From positions 62,001 to 126,000 of the forward strand of contig PHEB01000005.1 in the NCBI GenBank assembly GCA_002842735.1: 64,000 bases of DNA. Direction: 5' to 3'. The notes under the pieces were generated by a model, which did no database searches, was not told the DNA's origin, and saw only the letters and a list, made by a program, of their open reading frames with translations. This DNA is from Alphaproteobacteria bacterium HGW-Alphaproteobacteria-7 (GTDB lineage Bacteria; Pseudomonadota; Alphaproteobacteria; Sphingomonadales; Sphingomonadaceae). How positions within the stretch are numbered: position 1 is the first letter of the stretch; every line of letters starts with the position of its first letter. Below are positions 18,132 through 26,834 of the stretch, in pieces. The position numbers and the translations under genes were made by a program.

Positions 18132-19832
18132 TTATCCCTGCGACCGCCAGCGCATCACCACGCGTTCGACCAGTTCTTCTTCGCCGCCGTCCTTGTTCCA
18201 CAGATCGACGAAGCTGGGGTCTTCGGACGCGGGGCGCTTGTGTTCTTCGAGGTTGTCGAAGGTCACGCGGATCGGAATCGCCACGCCTTCGCCGCAGATG
18301 ATGCATTCGCGGTTGCGCAGCGCCGGGATCGAATCGAGGAAGCCGCGCGCGCCTTCGGGCATCGCGGCTTTCACGAAAGCCTGATCGCGGTCGTTGTTGA
18401 GGCGCATAGAAATGATCGTGCCGCACTGCGACAACACGCCTTCGGCCAGATCGGACGGACGCTGGGTAATCAGCCCCAGCGAAATCCCGTATTTGCGCCC
18501 TTCCTTGGCGATGCGGCTGAGAATCTTGCCGACCGACGAGCCATCGGCGTTTTTCTCGTTCGGCACGTAACGGTGGGCCTCCTCGCACACCAGCAGCACC
18601 GGGCGGTTCTTTTCCTCGCGTCCCCAGATCGCGAAATCGAAGACCAGGCGGCTGAGCACCGCCACCACGGTTGAAGTGATGTCCGATGGCACGCCCGACA
18701 CGTCGATGATCGAGATGGGTTTGCCGTGGCCGGGCATACGGAAAATCTTGCCGATGAAATCGGTCATGGTGTCACCCACCAACATTCCCGAAAACATGAA
18801 CTGGTAACGCGGATCGGCTTTCAGCTCGTCGAGCTTGCCCTTGATCCGCATATAGGGCGCGGACGAGGTTGCCTTGTCGAGCTTGCCCATTTCGTCTTGC
18901 AGGATGTTGCCGAGATCGGACAGCAGATAAGGAATCGGCGAATCCACCGTGATTTTGCCCATCGTCTGCGCCAGCCGGTTGCGCGCGCGCGCGGCCAGCA
19001 GGCATTTGGCGAGAATGTCGCTATCGACCTGACGTTCATTGCCGCTGCCCGACAGCAGCACTTCGCAATGTTCTTCAAAGTTCATCAGCCAGTATGGCAT
19101 TTGCAGGTTCGACACGTCGAGGATCTGCCCGGTCTGGCGGAACGCGGCGGAATATTCGCCGTGGGGGTCGATCATCACGATGTGGCCCTTGGGCGCGGCT
19201 TCGCAGATGCGGTGCAGGATCAGCGCGGCGCTGGTCGATTTGCCGGTGCCGGTCGACCCCAGCAGCGCAAAGTGTTTGCCCAGCATCGCGTCGATATACA
19301 GCCCCGCGCGGATATCGCGGGTGGGGAACACCTTGCCAATCGTGACGCTGGCGCGGCCATCGCTGGCGTAGATCTGTTCAAGATCCTTGGTGGTGGCTGG
19401 ATAGCACATCGCGCCCGGAACCGGGTAGCGCGTTACCCCGCGCTTGAACCCGTGGATGCGGCCCGTCAGCTTTTCTTCCGCGCCTTCGCCCAGGAAGTCG
19501 ATATGCGCGATGATCCCGGCATCGTTGCGGCGGTCCTTGCGCTGATCGCGCACGTTGGCGAGCAGCCAGGCATCGCCCACGCGGATCTTGATCTGGCTGC
19601 CAACCTGCCCGGCCAACGCGATCGACGGATCGGCATCCTCCATGCATTCATTGAGCCGTTGCAGATCGAGCGCAATTTGCGAGCCCGAACCCGATATCTC
19701 CAGCACCACGCCAATCGGCAGGCGCGCATTGTCGTGGCCACCTGCTGCGGCGGCGGGTGCAGAATAATCCGCCTGCCCGGCCGCATCGGTGCCAGTGGAA
19801 CGTTCGAAATTCTGCCTGCCGAGATCGGTCAT
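18132..19832 (-). CDS. HerA-like hexameric DNA-translocating ATPase (DUF87)
   Basis: 566 residues with an N-terminal HAS-barrel (about 35-175) and a HerA/FtsK-like ATPase core: Walker A LLGSTGTGKSTS near residue 195, DPHGEYSAAF, Walker B VLLVCEEAHRYVP and arginine-finger region GLITQRPSDLAEGVLSQC. HerA proteins translocate DNA and usually cooperate with a NurA nuclease in end resection or defence; no NurA is visible nearby, so the role here may differ. ATG at 19832 is preceded by AAGGAAAGG; a TTG seven codons upstream is less likely. Confidence 0.87.
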   Translation of the reverse strand: MTDLGRQNFERSTGTDAAGQADYSAPAAAAGGHDNARLPIGVVLEISGSGSQIALDLQRLNECMEDADPSIALAGQVGSQIKIRVGDAWLLANVRDQRKDRRNDAGIIAHIDFLGEGAEEKLTGRIHGFKRGVTRYPVPGAMCYPATTKDLEQIYASDGRASVTIGKVFPTRDIRAGLYIDAMLGKHFALLGSTGTGKSTSAALILHRICEAAPKGHIVMIDPHGEYSAAFRQTGQILDVSNLQMPYWLMNFEEHCEVLLSGSGNERQVDSDILAKCLLAARARNRLAQTMGKITVDSPIPYLLSDLGNILQDEMGKLDKATSSAPYMRIKGKLDELKADPRYQFMFSGMLVGDTMTDFIGKIFRMPGHGKPISIIDVSGVPSDITSTVVAVLSRLVFDFAIWGREEKNRPVLLVCEEAHRYVPNEKNADGSSVGKILSRIAKEGRKYGISLGLITQRPSDLAEGVLSQCGTIISMRLNNDRDQAFVKAAMPEGARGFLDSIPALRNRECIICGEGVAIPIRVTFDNLEEHKRPASEDPSFVDLWNKDGGEEELVERVVMRWRSQG

Positions 19833-19934
19833 CCGCGCCTTTCCTTGCGCCAATATTGGAACAGGCCAGGAAATAGCGCAGGCTGGGTTAAGATCGGGTC
19901 AACATTGACGAGGAAGGCAACTGCCGGGGCTGGA

Positions 19935-20726
19935 TCAACCCTTGGCAAACATCCGTCCGGCAAGCCATCCCATGCCGAGCGACAGGGCAATCGCCCCCAG
20001 TCCATAGAGGAACGACCACCGCTGCGCAGCAGTGACGACCCGTCCTTCAAGCCCGGTCTTGACCACTTCGATCCGCGCCGTCGCACTGGTCAGCACCCGT
20101 CCGCGCGCGATCGCGAAGGTTTCGGCAGTGTAAGGCCCGGTGGTGACATTGGACGGCAGGTTGATGCGCGCCTGATACAGCACCTTTTCACTGATGCGCA
20201 CGCCGCCGGGATTTTCCTGATACAGCCCCTGCCGCCGGCGTAATTCCACCAAGCCGCGGGAAAAACGCGCCTGTTCCTCAGGCTCGATCTGACCCGATGG
20301 GCTAAGCTGGATGAAATCGGTGCCCAGTTCGAAAATCGCCGCCGTGCGTTCATCGACAATTTCGCTGATCGGGCGCGAGGAGACGACCGCGAAGAACGAA
20401 GGCGCGGAACGGAAATCGCTGGCTCCGGCATTCATCCAGATCCCGGCGATGCGTTCTTTTTCGCGCAGCCGGATCGGTTCGGCCGGGCCTTTCAGCACCA
20501 CCACAATGTCATAATCCCCGGCGCTCCCGGCCCCCGCGGGATCGATCACCGCACCATACAGCAGCAGCCGCGCGCCAGTGAAGCCCTGCCGCACCTCGAT
20601 CAGCGACTGGCTGACTTCGGGCACCAGCACCGGTTCGCGCTGGGCGAAAGCTGGGGGGGGCGACAATGCGAGCCATGCGGCCAATGCCAGCGACAGCCGT
20701 CCGGCAAGCGACAGGCCAATGCTCAT
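19935..20726 (-). CDS. TIGR02186 family membrane protein
   Basis: 263 residues with an N-terminal signal peptide ending near AFAQ (about residue 29), a beta-rich periplasmic region (LLYGAVIDPAG, DIVVVLKGP, GIWMNAG) and one C-terminal membrane segment (about 238-258). It matches the uncharacterised TIGR02186 family, which is characteristically paired with a TauE/SafE permease gene, as here, where the ATG overlaps the permease stop. The pairing suggests a periplasmic partner of the exporter; the ligand is unknown. Confidence 0.85.
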   Translation of the reverse strand: MSIGLSLAGRLSLALAAWLALSPPPAFAQREPVLVPEVSQSLIEVRQGFTGARLLLYGAVIDPAGAGSAGDYDIVVVLKGPAEPIRLREKERIAGIWMNAGASDFRSAPSFFAVVSSRPISEIVDERTAAIFELGTDFIQLSPSGQIEPEEQARFSRGLVELRRRQGLYQENPGGVRISEKVLYQARINLPSNVTTGPYTAETFAIARGRVLTSATARIEVVKTGLEGRVVTAAQRWSFLYGLGAIALSLGMGWLAGRMFAKG

Positions 20727-21640
20727 AATGGCACCACGGTGTAAATTTCGTCCGGTTGCACGCCAAGGCCGTAGAGCATCCGCAGCGCGATCACGATCAC
20801 CAGCGCGGCCAGCGCCAGCCGCAGGTATTCGGGCCGCGCCTTTGAGGCAATCTGCGTGCCGAATTGTGCGCCCAGCACCGATCCCAGCAGCAGTAGCCCG
20901 GCCAGCACCAGATCAACCGCCTTGGTGGTCAGCGCGTGGGTCATGGTGGTCACCATCGTCACGAACAGGATCTGGAACAGCGACGTGCCAACCACCACAT
21001 TCCCGCTCATCCCCAGAATATACAGCATCGCGGGCACCAGCAGAAACCCGCCGCCAACCCCCATCAGCATCGTCAGAATGCCCACTAGCATCCCCAGTAT
21101 CGCAGGCGCCAGGGGCGAGATATACAGGCCCGAGGCATAGAACCGCCAGCGATAGGGCAGGCTCGCCACCAGTGGGTGATGGCGGCGCTTCTTCACCGCC
21201 GCGCCGCCCTTTCCCAGCAACCCCGGTCGCAGCGCGGTCACCGCTTCGCGCATCATCAACATCCCGATCGATCCCAGCATCAGGACGTATAGAATGTTGA
21301 TCACAACATCGATCTGGCCGAGCGATTGCAACACGCGGAACAGCCCCGCCCCGATCAACGCGCCCACAATTCCGCCGCCGACCATGACCCCGCCCATGCG
21401 GTAATCAACGCCCTTGCGGCGCGAATGGGCTAGCACGCCGGAAACGCTTGCGCCGGTCACCTGCGTGGCCGCCGAGGCAGCGGCGACCGTTGGCGGTATC
21501 CCGTAGAAAATCAGCAGCGGCGTCGTCAAAAACCCGCCGCCCACGCCAAACAGACCCGACAAGATACCCGTCAACCCGCCAAGCAGCACGATATAGAGGC
21601 CGTTGACCGACAGATTCGCGATGGGCAGGTAGACGTCCAT
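20723..21640 (-). CDS. Sulfite exporter TauE/SafE family permease
   Basis: 305 residues with about eight membrane segments in two related halves, including the family's GxxxGxxSGLFGVGGGFLTTP repeat (about 22-45, and again GILTMLMGVGGGFLLVP near 187-205). TauE/SafE proteins export sulfite, sulfoacetate or similar organosulfur anions. The downstream TIGR02186 gene overlaps by ATGA and is probably its partner. Specificity cannot be assigned. Confidence 0.9.
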   Translation of the reverse strand: MDVYLPIANLSVNGLYIVLLGGLTGILSGLFGVGGGFLTTPLLIFYGIPPTVAAASAATQVTGASVSGVLAHSRRKGVDYRMGGVMVGGGIVGALIGAGLFRVLQSLGQIDVVINILYVLMLGSIGMLMMREAVTALRPGLLGKGGAAVKKRRHHPLVASLPYRWRFYASGLYISPLAPAILGMLVGILTMLMGVGGGFLLVPAMLYILGMSGNVVVGTSLFQILFVTMVTTMTHALTTKAVDLVLAGLLLLGSVLGAQFGTQIASKARPEYLRLALAALVIVIALRMLYGLGVQPDEIYTVVPL

Positions 21641-21734
21641 GGATTTCGATTAGACCAGCACGCCAGCCGATGAAAGCCGGGGTGGGCGGGTTATTTGTGG
21701 GTGGTCATTGGTTTGCGACCATGAATCGCATAAA

Positions 21735-22877
21735 TCAGAAGCTTGTCGACAGCGTCGCGGCCAGCCCGGAATCGGGGCTGGCTTGCCCGGCGACCCGTTC
21801 ACGCCAATCAATCGAAAGGCGCGCTGGCACCTGGCCCACGATCAGATCGATCCGCACCGTCGGCCCGACGTCAAGCCGCTGCGCGTCGCTTTGCGCCCCG
21901 CCCCATGCGCCAGCCCCTACGCTGAGACGCACGCCATTGTCCGTGGCATCGGCAACCGCGCGGACTTCTCGCGACAGGTTCATCTGCCCATCGGCAAAGG
22001 CGGTGGATGACGCGCCGCCGACCCAGCCTGCCTGCCCATAGGCTTCCAGCCGCGTGCCAAACGGCAGCGCAACCGGCGCGAATTCGGTGATCGCATAGGC
22101 GGATGGGCGCAGTTCATTGGTAAAGGCCGCGTCGGTATAGCGCACCTCGCCCGCCACCCGCAGCGGCACCCGGGCAAGCGGACGTGCCGACACGCCCAGC
22201 GCCAATTCGTTTTCTCCGCGCCGCACCATCGCACGGTAGGCGCGGGCATATATCCGGGGATCGCGCCGCACGTTTGGAGCCAGCCGGTATTGCAGCACCG
22301 CACCCACCTGGCTCGCGCCGTAGATCGGCACCCGCCCTTGCGAAATCGGCGCGGCATCTGATCCTTGCCGCCAGAACGTCCATGCATCCAAAGACCAGCG
22401 TCCGGCGACGTCTGAACGAGAGGCTGGTGCAGGGAGGAAGGGCGCGTAATCGGACGCAGAGGACATCGCGGCCGCCAATGCGCCGCTGACACCGCCTCCG
22501 GACTCGCTCGCAGCTTGTGAAGCAGGCTCACCCATGCCCGCTTGCCACAAATAGGCGTGCGCGGCGGCAAGCTGCGGACCGATCTGTGTGGTCAACGCGC
22601 CGTCAGCAAAACTTGCCCCGTCCCTGCTTGACGCCTCTTCGGGCAGCGCTGGTGCAACAGTGCCAGGCCGAAACGCAGAAGCCGCCCCTGCCGCCTGCGC
22701 GAAAATATTCACGGCTGGGGGCGCAAACACATCCGGCAAGACAAGCGCATCGCCAATCGCGGCAAACGGGTTTTCCCACCACAACGCCCGCGCACCCGTC
22801 CATGCGGTAAGCATCAGCGCAAGCATCAGCAGTGGCCCGCCGCGCGGCCTCACGCTCGCAGGCAGCCCTGCCGTCAT
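21735..22877 (-). CDS. Probable outer-membrane protein, partner of the NfrB-like glycosyltransferase (NfrA C-terminal-like)
   Basis: 380 residues. A hydrophobic N-terminus (about 14-32) looks like a signal segment, followed by an Ala/Pro/Ser-rich linker and then alternating aromatic and charged strands from about 160 to the end (IYARAYRAMVRRGENELALG, RLEAYGQAGWVGG, RLSIDWRERVAG), ending LAATLSTSF with a terminal Phe as in beta-barrel proteins. Position directly downstream of an NfrB-like gene with an ATGA overlap suggests it corresponds to the C-terminal barrel of NfrA, the outer-membrane half of the NfrAB polysaccharide system. This assignment is inference from context and strand pattern. 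Confidence 0.6.
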   Translation of the reverse strand: MTAGLPASVRPRGGPLLMLALMLTAWTGARALWWENPFAAIGDALVLPDVFAPPAVNIFAQAAGAASAFRPGTVAPALPEEASSRDGASFADGALTTQIGPQLAAAHAYLWQAGMGEPASQAASESGGGVSGALAAAMSSASDYAPFLPAPASRSDVAGRWSLDAWTFWRQGSDAAPISQGRVPIYGASQVGAVLQYRLAPNVRRDPRIYARAYRAMVRRGENELALGVSARPLARVPLRVAGEVRYTDAAFTNELRPSAYAITEFAPVALPFGTRLEAYGQAGWVGGASSTAFADGQMNLSREVRAVADATDNGVRLSVGAGAWGGAQSDAQRLDVGPTVRIDLIVGQVPARLSIDWRERVAGQASPDSGLAATLSTSF

Positions 22878-24322
22878 CGCGCGTTTCCAGCAAGGCCCAA
22901 TTGCACAGGGTGCACTTCGTGTTCGGTCTTGTCCCACACCGCGGCGCGCCCGCCCAAAGTGGCGGCATATGCTAACACCGCGCGCCGCCCGGCGATGATG
23001 GCGATGACATTGGCGAGCGGCAGGCGCAGGATTGCCAGCGCCCCTTCACGCCAACCATATTCGCGCGCGGTGAAGGCGAATCTCAGCCCCACGCGCCACA
23101 CAAATGCCGCCACGTTGGCGATCAGCAGTGCTTCGAGCAGCGGGGTGAGCGGCACCGGCCGGGTCAGTCCAGCGGCAATCGCTATCCCCATCAGCCCGGT
23201 CAACACCACCAGCGCATAGCCTGCCAGCAACACCAGTGCGGTGAGCGGCCCGCGCCGGTCACGTGCGCGCATCCAGCGTTCGATCATGCCGCCTGACCAG
23301 CCGACCCGGTCCCAGCCTTGCAAGGCAATGCCCAGCACCCAGCGGCATTTCTGGCGCACCACGCTGTCAAACCGGTCGGGGAAAAACGCGCGGGTGGCGA
23401 CCAGCGTGCCATCATCGCCGCGCACCCGCACGAACCGGCACCGCCCGCCCGCAGCGCCGATGGCAAGGCCAAGTTCGTAATCCTCGGTCAACGAATCGCT
23501 GGCGAAGGGCATTCCCCCAAAGCCATCGGCAGTGCGGCGTTCGGCGAGTTCATCGAGCGCCCGGCGCGATGCCGCGCAGCCCACGCCTGCGCCCGGCAGG
23601 CTGGCGGAAAGCGCATCGCGCACTACCATCGCCTTGCCATGCGCTTCGGCGAATTCCTCACAATAATGGCTGCCGATGTGGCGTGCGATCCAGCCGCCGC
23701 GCTGCTGCACTAGCGGTTCGACCGGCAGCTGCACAAAATCGACCCCGTCCGCGATGGTTTCATCGAGCAGGCCAAGCGCGGCTGGATCGACCATGTCCTC
23801 GGCATCGTGGAACACCACGCTGGCAAAGCGGTGGCCGGCGCGGGCTTCGTCGGTGGTCATGGCGGCATAGAGGCGATTGAGACAATCGGCTTTGGTGCTG
23901 GGGCCATCACGATCATGGATCACCAGCCGCAGGCGCACATCGCCCCGCGCCGCCGCCGTCGCAGCCGCCAGCGTCGCCGGGTCATTGCGATAACACCCCA
24001 CATACAGGCGCAGGTTCGGCTGCGGCCAGCTATCGAGCATATGGCGGATGGTTGCCCCGATCACCGCGGATTCCTGCCAGGCAGGGATCAGCACCGCCGC
24101 ATGGCCATGCAGGCTGCGATTTTGCAAAGTCCGGCGCGACCGGCGCGGGGTCACCGCCTGTCCGGACGCCTTCAACCAGACCCACACGGCATCCACCGCG
24201 AGATCATCAAGCGCGCCAATCAGGAAAAATACCCCGGCGAACAGCAGCAGTTCGTGTTGCAGCAGTGATACCCACTGCCACAGATCAAGTTCCAAGATGG
24301 ACAAGGCGACCCCCTGATCCAA
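22874..24322 (-). CDS. NfrB-like membrane glycosyltransferase (GT2 family)
   Basis: 482 residues: an N-terminal membrane segment (about 18-40), a GT-A catalytic domain with VLIPAWQESAVIG near residue 77, HDAEDMVDP (metal-binding DxD-like) near 170, a TEDYELG motif near 288 and a QKCRWVLG (Q..RW) motif near 325, then three or four membrane helices. This matches the glycosyltransferase half of NfrB, which in E. coli makes an aminosugar exopolysaccharide exploited by phage N4. The c-di-GMP-binding C-terminal domain of E. coli NfrB is absent. Start: TTG at 24322 or a TTG six codons later, which has GGGGG well placed upstream. Confidence 0.78.
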   Translation of the reverse strand: MDQGVALSILELDLWQWVSLLQHELLLFAGVFFLIGALDDLAVDAVWVWLKASGQAVTPRRSRRTLQNRSLHGHAAVLIPAWQESAVIGATIRHMLDSWPQPNLRLYVGCYRNDPATLAAATAAARGDVRLRLVIHDRDGPSTKADCLNRLYAAMTTDEARAGHRFASVVFHDAEDMVDPAALGLLDETIADGVDFVQLPVEPLVQQRGGWIARHIGSHYCEEFAEAHGKAMVVRDALSASLPGAGVGCAASRRALDELAERRTADGFGGMPFASDSLTEDYELGLAIGAAGGRCRFVRVRGDDGTLVATRAFFPDRFDSVVRQKCRWVLGIALQGWDRVGWSGGMIERWMRARDRRGPLTALVLLAGYALVVLTGLMGIAIAAGLTRPVPLTPLLEALLIANVAAFVWRVGLRFAFTAREYGWREGALAILRLPLANVIAIIAGRRAVLAYAATLGGRAAVWDKTEHEVHPVQLGLAGNAR

Positions 24323-24425
24323 TTAAGTAACCTGACTATCTTGACTTGTCCTGCCATGCAACAGGTCTAATTATTTTAATGGTTTAAACCGCGTTACCTG
24401 CTTTCGCGTGTCAACTCCCGCCGGT

Positions 24426-24863
24426 TTACCAGCTCCCAACATTGGGCATGCTCACCCACGGTTCGGCCGGTTCCAGATGGCCTTCCTGTAACAGTTCGAC
24501 CGATATCCCGTCGGGCGATTTGACGAAGGCCATATGCCCATCGCGCGGTGGGCGGTGGATGATGTGACCAGCATCGGCCAACGCCGCGCAGGTCTCGTAG
24601 ATATTATCGACCCGGTAGGCGAGGTGGCCGAAATTGCGTCCGCCATCATAGGATTCGCCGGGGCTGCCATCTTCGGGCGGCCAATTGTGGGTCAGTTCAA
24701 CCTCGGCGACACCTGCCTGCCCCGGCGCGGCAAGGAAGATCAGCGTGAACCGCCCCGCCTCGACATCGAACCGGCGCACTTCTTCCAGCCCGATCAGCTT
24801 GAAGAAATCGACCGTCGCGACCGGATCGGTCACGCGGATCATCGAATGGAGATACTTAACCAT
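24426..24863 (-). CDS. gloA: Glyoxalase I (lactoylglutathione lyase), VOC fold
   Basis: 145 residues. Two beta-alpha-beta-beta-beta modules with the likely metal ligands His6 in YLHSMIRV, the Glu in AEVELTHNW, the His in NFGHLAYRV and the Glu in GISVELLQ. The enzyme isomerises the glutathione hemithioacetal of methylglyoxal to S-lactoylglutathione. The gene stands alone on the minus strand with spacing on both sides. The VOC superfamily is broad, but the ligand spacing and KSPDGISVELLQ ending fit glyoxalase I well. Confidence 0.82.
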   Translation of the reverse strand: MVKYLHSMIRVTDPVATVDFFKLIGLEEVRRFDVEAGRFTLIFLAAPGQAGVAEVELTHNWPPEDGSPGESYDGGRNFGHLAYRVDNIYETCAALADAGHIIHRPPRDGHMAFVKSPDGISVELLQEGHLEPAEPWVSMPNVGSW

Positions 24864-25049
24864 CTGATTACCTTTCGTATTCAGGAAACTTCGGTCGCTT
24901 CAGCGACCGCAGCGACACGCCCGAAGTGCGTAAGAGCGAGGATTTCGCATCGCGCATGTGATGCGGAACACAAGGACTCTTATTCAAACTCGGTTCATCG
25001 ACGCATATGCACAACTCGTCGCATCAACATTCTTGAGGGGGACAATGCG

Positions 25050-25802
25050 ATGAGCAGCGAAGATGTGCAACCGGCGATTACGGCAGGCGGCGCTTTGCGT
25101 GAACCTGCGACCTTGCGCTGGTTCGGCACCGCAGCAATCGCCGCGATCGGCATGATCGCGGGCGGTTATCTGCTGGGCGATGGCTTGCTGCGCGCCAAGG
25201 ATGCCGAACGCGCTGTCACCGTGCGCGGGCTGGCCGAACGCGATGTCACAGCCGATCTTGCGACCTGGACAATCTCCTATTCCGCCTCATCGACCAACCT
25301 GACCGAAGCGCAGGCCAAGATGCGGCGCGATACGCAGGCGATCGAGGCGTTCTTCAACGATCTGGGTTTCCCCGCCGATGTTCTCCAGCCAACCGGCGCG
25401 AATGTATCGAGCTATACCAACGAAGGCATCACCACCTACACCGTGCGGCAAAGGCTCGCCTTGCGCACACAAGACATTGACCGCGCGCAAAAGGCCGTCT
25501 CCCGCCAATTCGATCTGGTCGGGCGCGGGGTGTTTCTGGAGGAAGGTTCGGCGATGTCCTACACCTTCACCAAATTGAACAGCATCAAACCCGAAATGGT
25601 GGCCGAAGCGACCAGGGACGCGCGCGCATCAGCCCAGCAATTCGCCGAGGATTCGGGTTCCCGCGTCGGCAAGATCAGCGAAGCGACCCAAGGCTATTTC
25701 ACCATCGAAGCGCGCGACGGAGAGGCTGGCGGCTGGGGCATGTCTGACAGCCCGTACAAAAAAGTGCGGGTGGTCACGACCGTCAGTTTTTCGCTCGATT
25801 GA
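25050..25802 (+). CDS. SIMPL domain (DUF541) protein, membrane-anchored
   Basis: 250 residues: a cytoplasmic N-terminus, one membrane segment at about 24-44, then a periplasmic SIMPL domain (AVTVRGLAERDVTADLATWTIS) to the C-terminal VVTTVSFSLD. Members of this family include oxidative-stress and kinase-linked proteins, but the biochemical function is unknown. ATG at 25050 follows a strong GAGGGGGA ribosome site. It stands alone, with about 185 bases of featureless spacer upstream. Confidence 0.87.
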   Translation: MSSEDVQPAITAGGALREPATLRWFGTAAIAAIGMIAGGYLLGDGLLRAKDAERAVTVRGLAERDVTADLATWTISYSASSTNLTEAQAKMRRDTQAIEAFFNDLGFPADVLQPTGANVSSYTNEGITTYTVRQRLALRTQDIDRAQKAVSRQFDLVGRGVFLEEGSAMSYTFTKLNSIKPEMVAEATRDARASAQQFAEDSGSRVGKISEATQGYFTIEARDGEAGGWGMSDSPYKKVRVVTTVSFSLD

Positions 25803-25973
25803 TTGCCTCTGACCGGTAAATTTGCACTTCTGGCCGCGCCTGTTGGGCGGCTGGTTGCGGTTTGCGGAAGGGGTCGGTATGCGCGGCGCAGTGCATGGGC
25901 ATGATAGCCTGCGTGCGGGTGGCGGGCTGCCAACCACCGTTCGCCAATGCCGCCCAACCGGAACATTGTCTTG

Positions 25974-26780
25974 ATGCTGCAGCGATTGCGCAACTATTTC
26001 CGCCCTCAAGCGAAGCACCGGCTGCCGTCGGTGCCTGCTGGCACGCGCTATTATGTGATCGGTGACATCCACGGCCGCCTTGACCTGTTCGACGCCATGA
26101 TCACCGCAATCGAGGAAGTTGACGCAAGCTTGGGCGCGGCTGATACCCGTGTCGTGTTGCTTGGCGATCTGATTGATCGCGGGCCGGATAGCGCAGGCGT
26201 GATCGCGCGCACGCTGGTATGGCAGCAGCAGCGCAATGTCCGGGTGCTGGCGGGCAATCACGAAGAAATGTTCCTCGCCGCCTTCGAAAAGCCTGACGCG
26301 CTGCGCCATTTCGTGAAGCATGGCGGGCGCGAAACCATCCTCAGTTTCGGCCTGTCGAACCGGCAATACGCCGCGCTTTCGACGGAACAGCTATTCGAAC
26401 GCCTGCCTGCGCTGGTGCCGGTGCAGGTTCGTGATTACATTACCCGTTTCGAACTGATGATCATCGCAGGCGATTATGTGTTCGTCCATGCCGGGATTGA
26501 TCCGGACCGTCCGCTGGATGACCAGAAACGCAGCGATCTGCTGTGGATCCGTGATCGCTTTCTCAACCACCACAGCCCGCTTGAAAAGGTGGTGGTGCAT
26601 GGCCACACGATCTTTGACCGGGTGATGGATTGCGGCAATCGCATCGGCATTGATACTGGCGCTTTCCGCTCGGGTGTGCTTACAGCTTTGGTGCTTGAGG
26701 GCGATCAACGGCGGGTATTGCAGGCCTGCGCCAGCAATAGCGGGCCGGTGGAAATCTTCCACGGTGAACGACCCGGCTAG
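25974..26780 (+). CDS. Metallophosphoesterase (PPP-type serine/threonine phosphatase-like)
   Basis: 268 residues with the full calcineurin-like signature: GDIHGR at 30-35, GDLIDRGPDS near 64, GNHEE near 90 and the later VFVHAG and VVHGHT motifs that complete the dinuclear metal centre. Bacterial homologues act as protein phosphatases or Ap4A hydrolases; which one this is cannot be read. Start is ATG 25974 (MLQRLRNYF); an in-frame ATG nine codons upstream is possible. Confidence 0.85.
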   Translation: MLQRLRNYFRPQAKHRLPSVPAGTRYYVIGDIHGRLDLFDAMITAIEEVDASLGAADTRVVLLGDLIDRGPDSAGVIARTLVWQQQRNVRVLAGNHEEMFLAAFEKPDALRHFVKHGGRETILSFGLSNRQYAALSTEQLFERLPALVPVQVRDYITRFELMIIAGDYVFVHAGIDPDRPLDDQKRSDLLWIRDRFLNHHSPLEKVVVHGHTIFDRVMDCGNRIGIDTGAFRSGVLTALVLEGDQRRVLQACASNSGPVEIFHGERPG

Positions 26781-26834
26781 CCGCGTCGATCGCAGCGCGA
26801 GCATTATTCGGATTTCGCGTAAGGGCAGGTATTC

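Noticed and set aside
18726..20243. Plus-strand frame of 505 codons opposite the HerA-like and TIGR02186 genes
   Set aside because: Antisense shadow; both opposite-strand genes have recognisable motifs.
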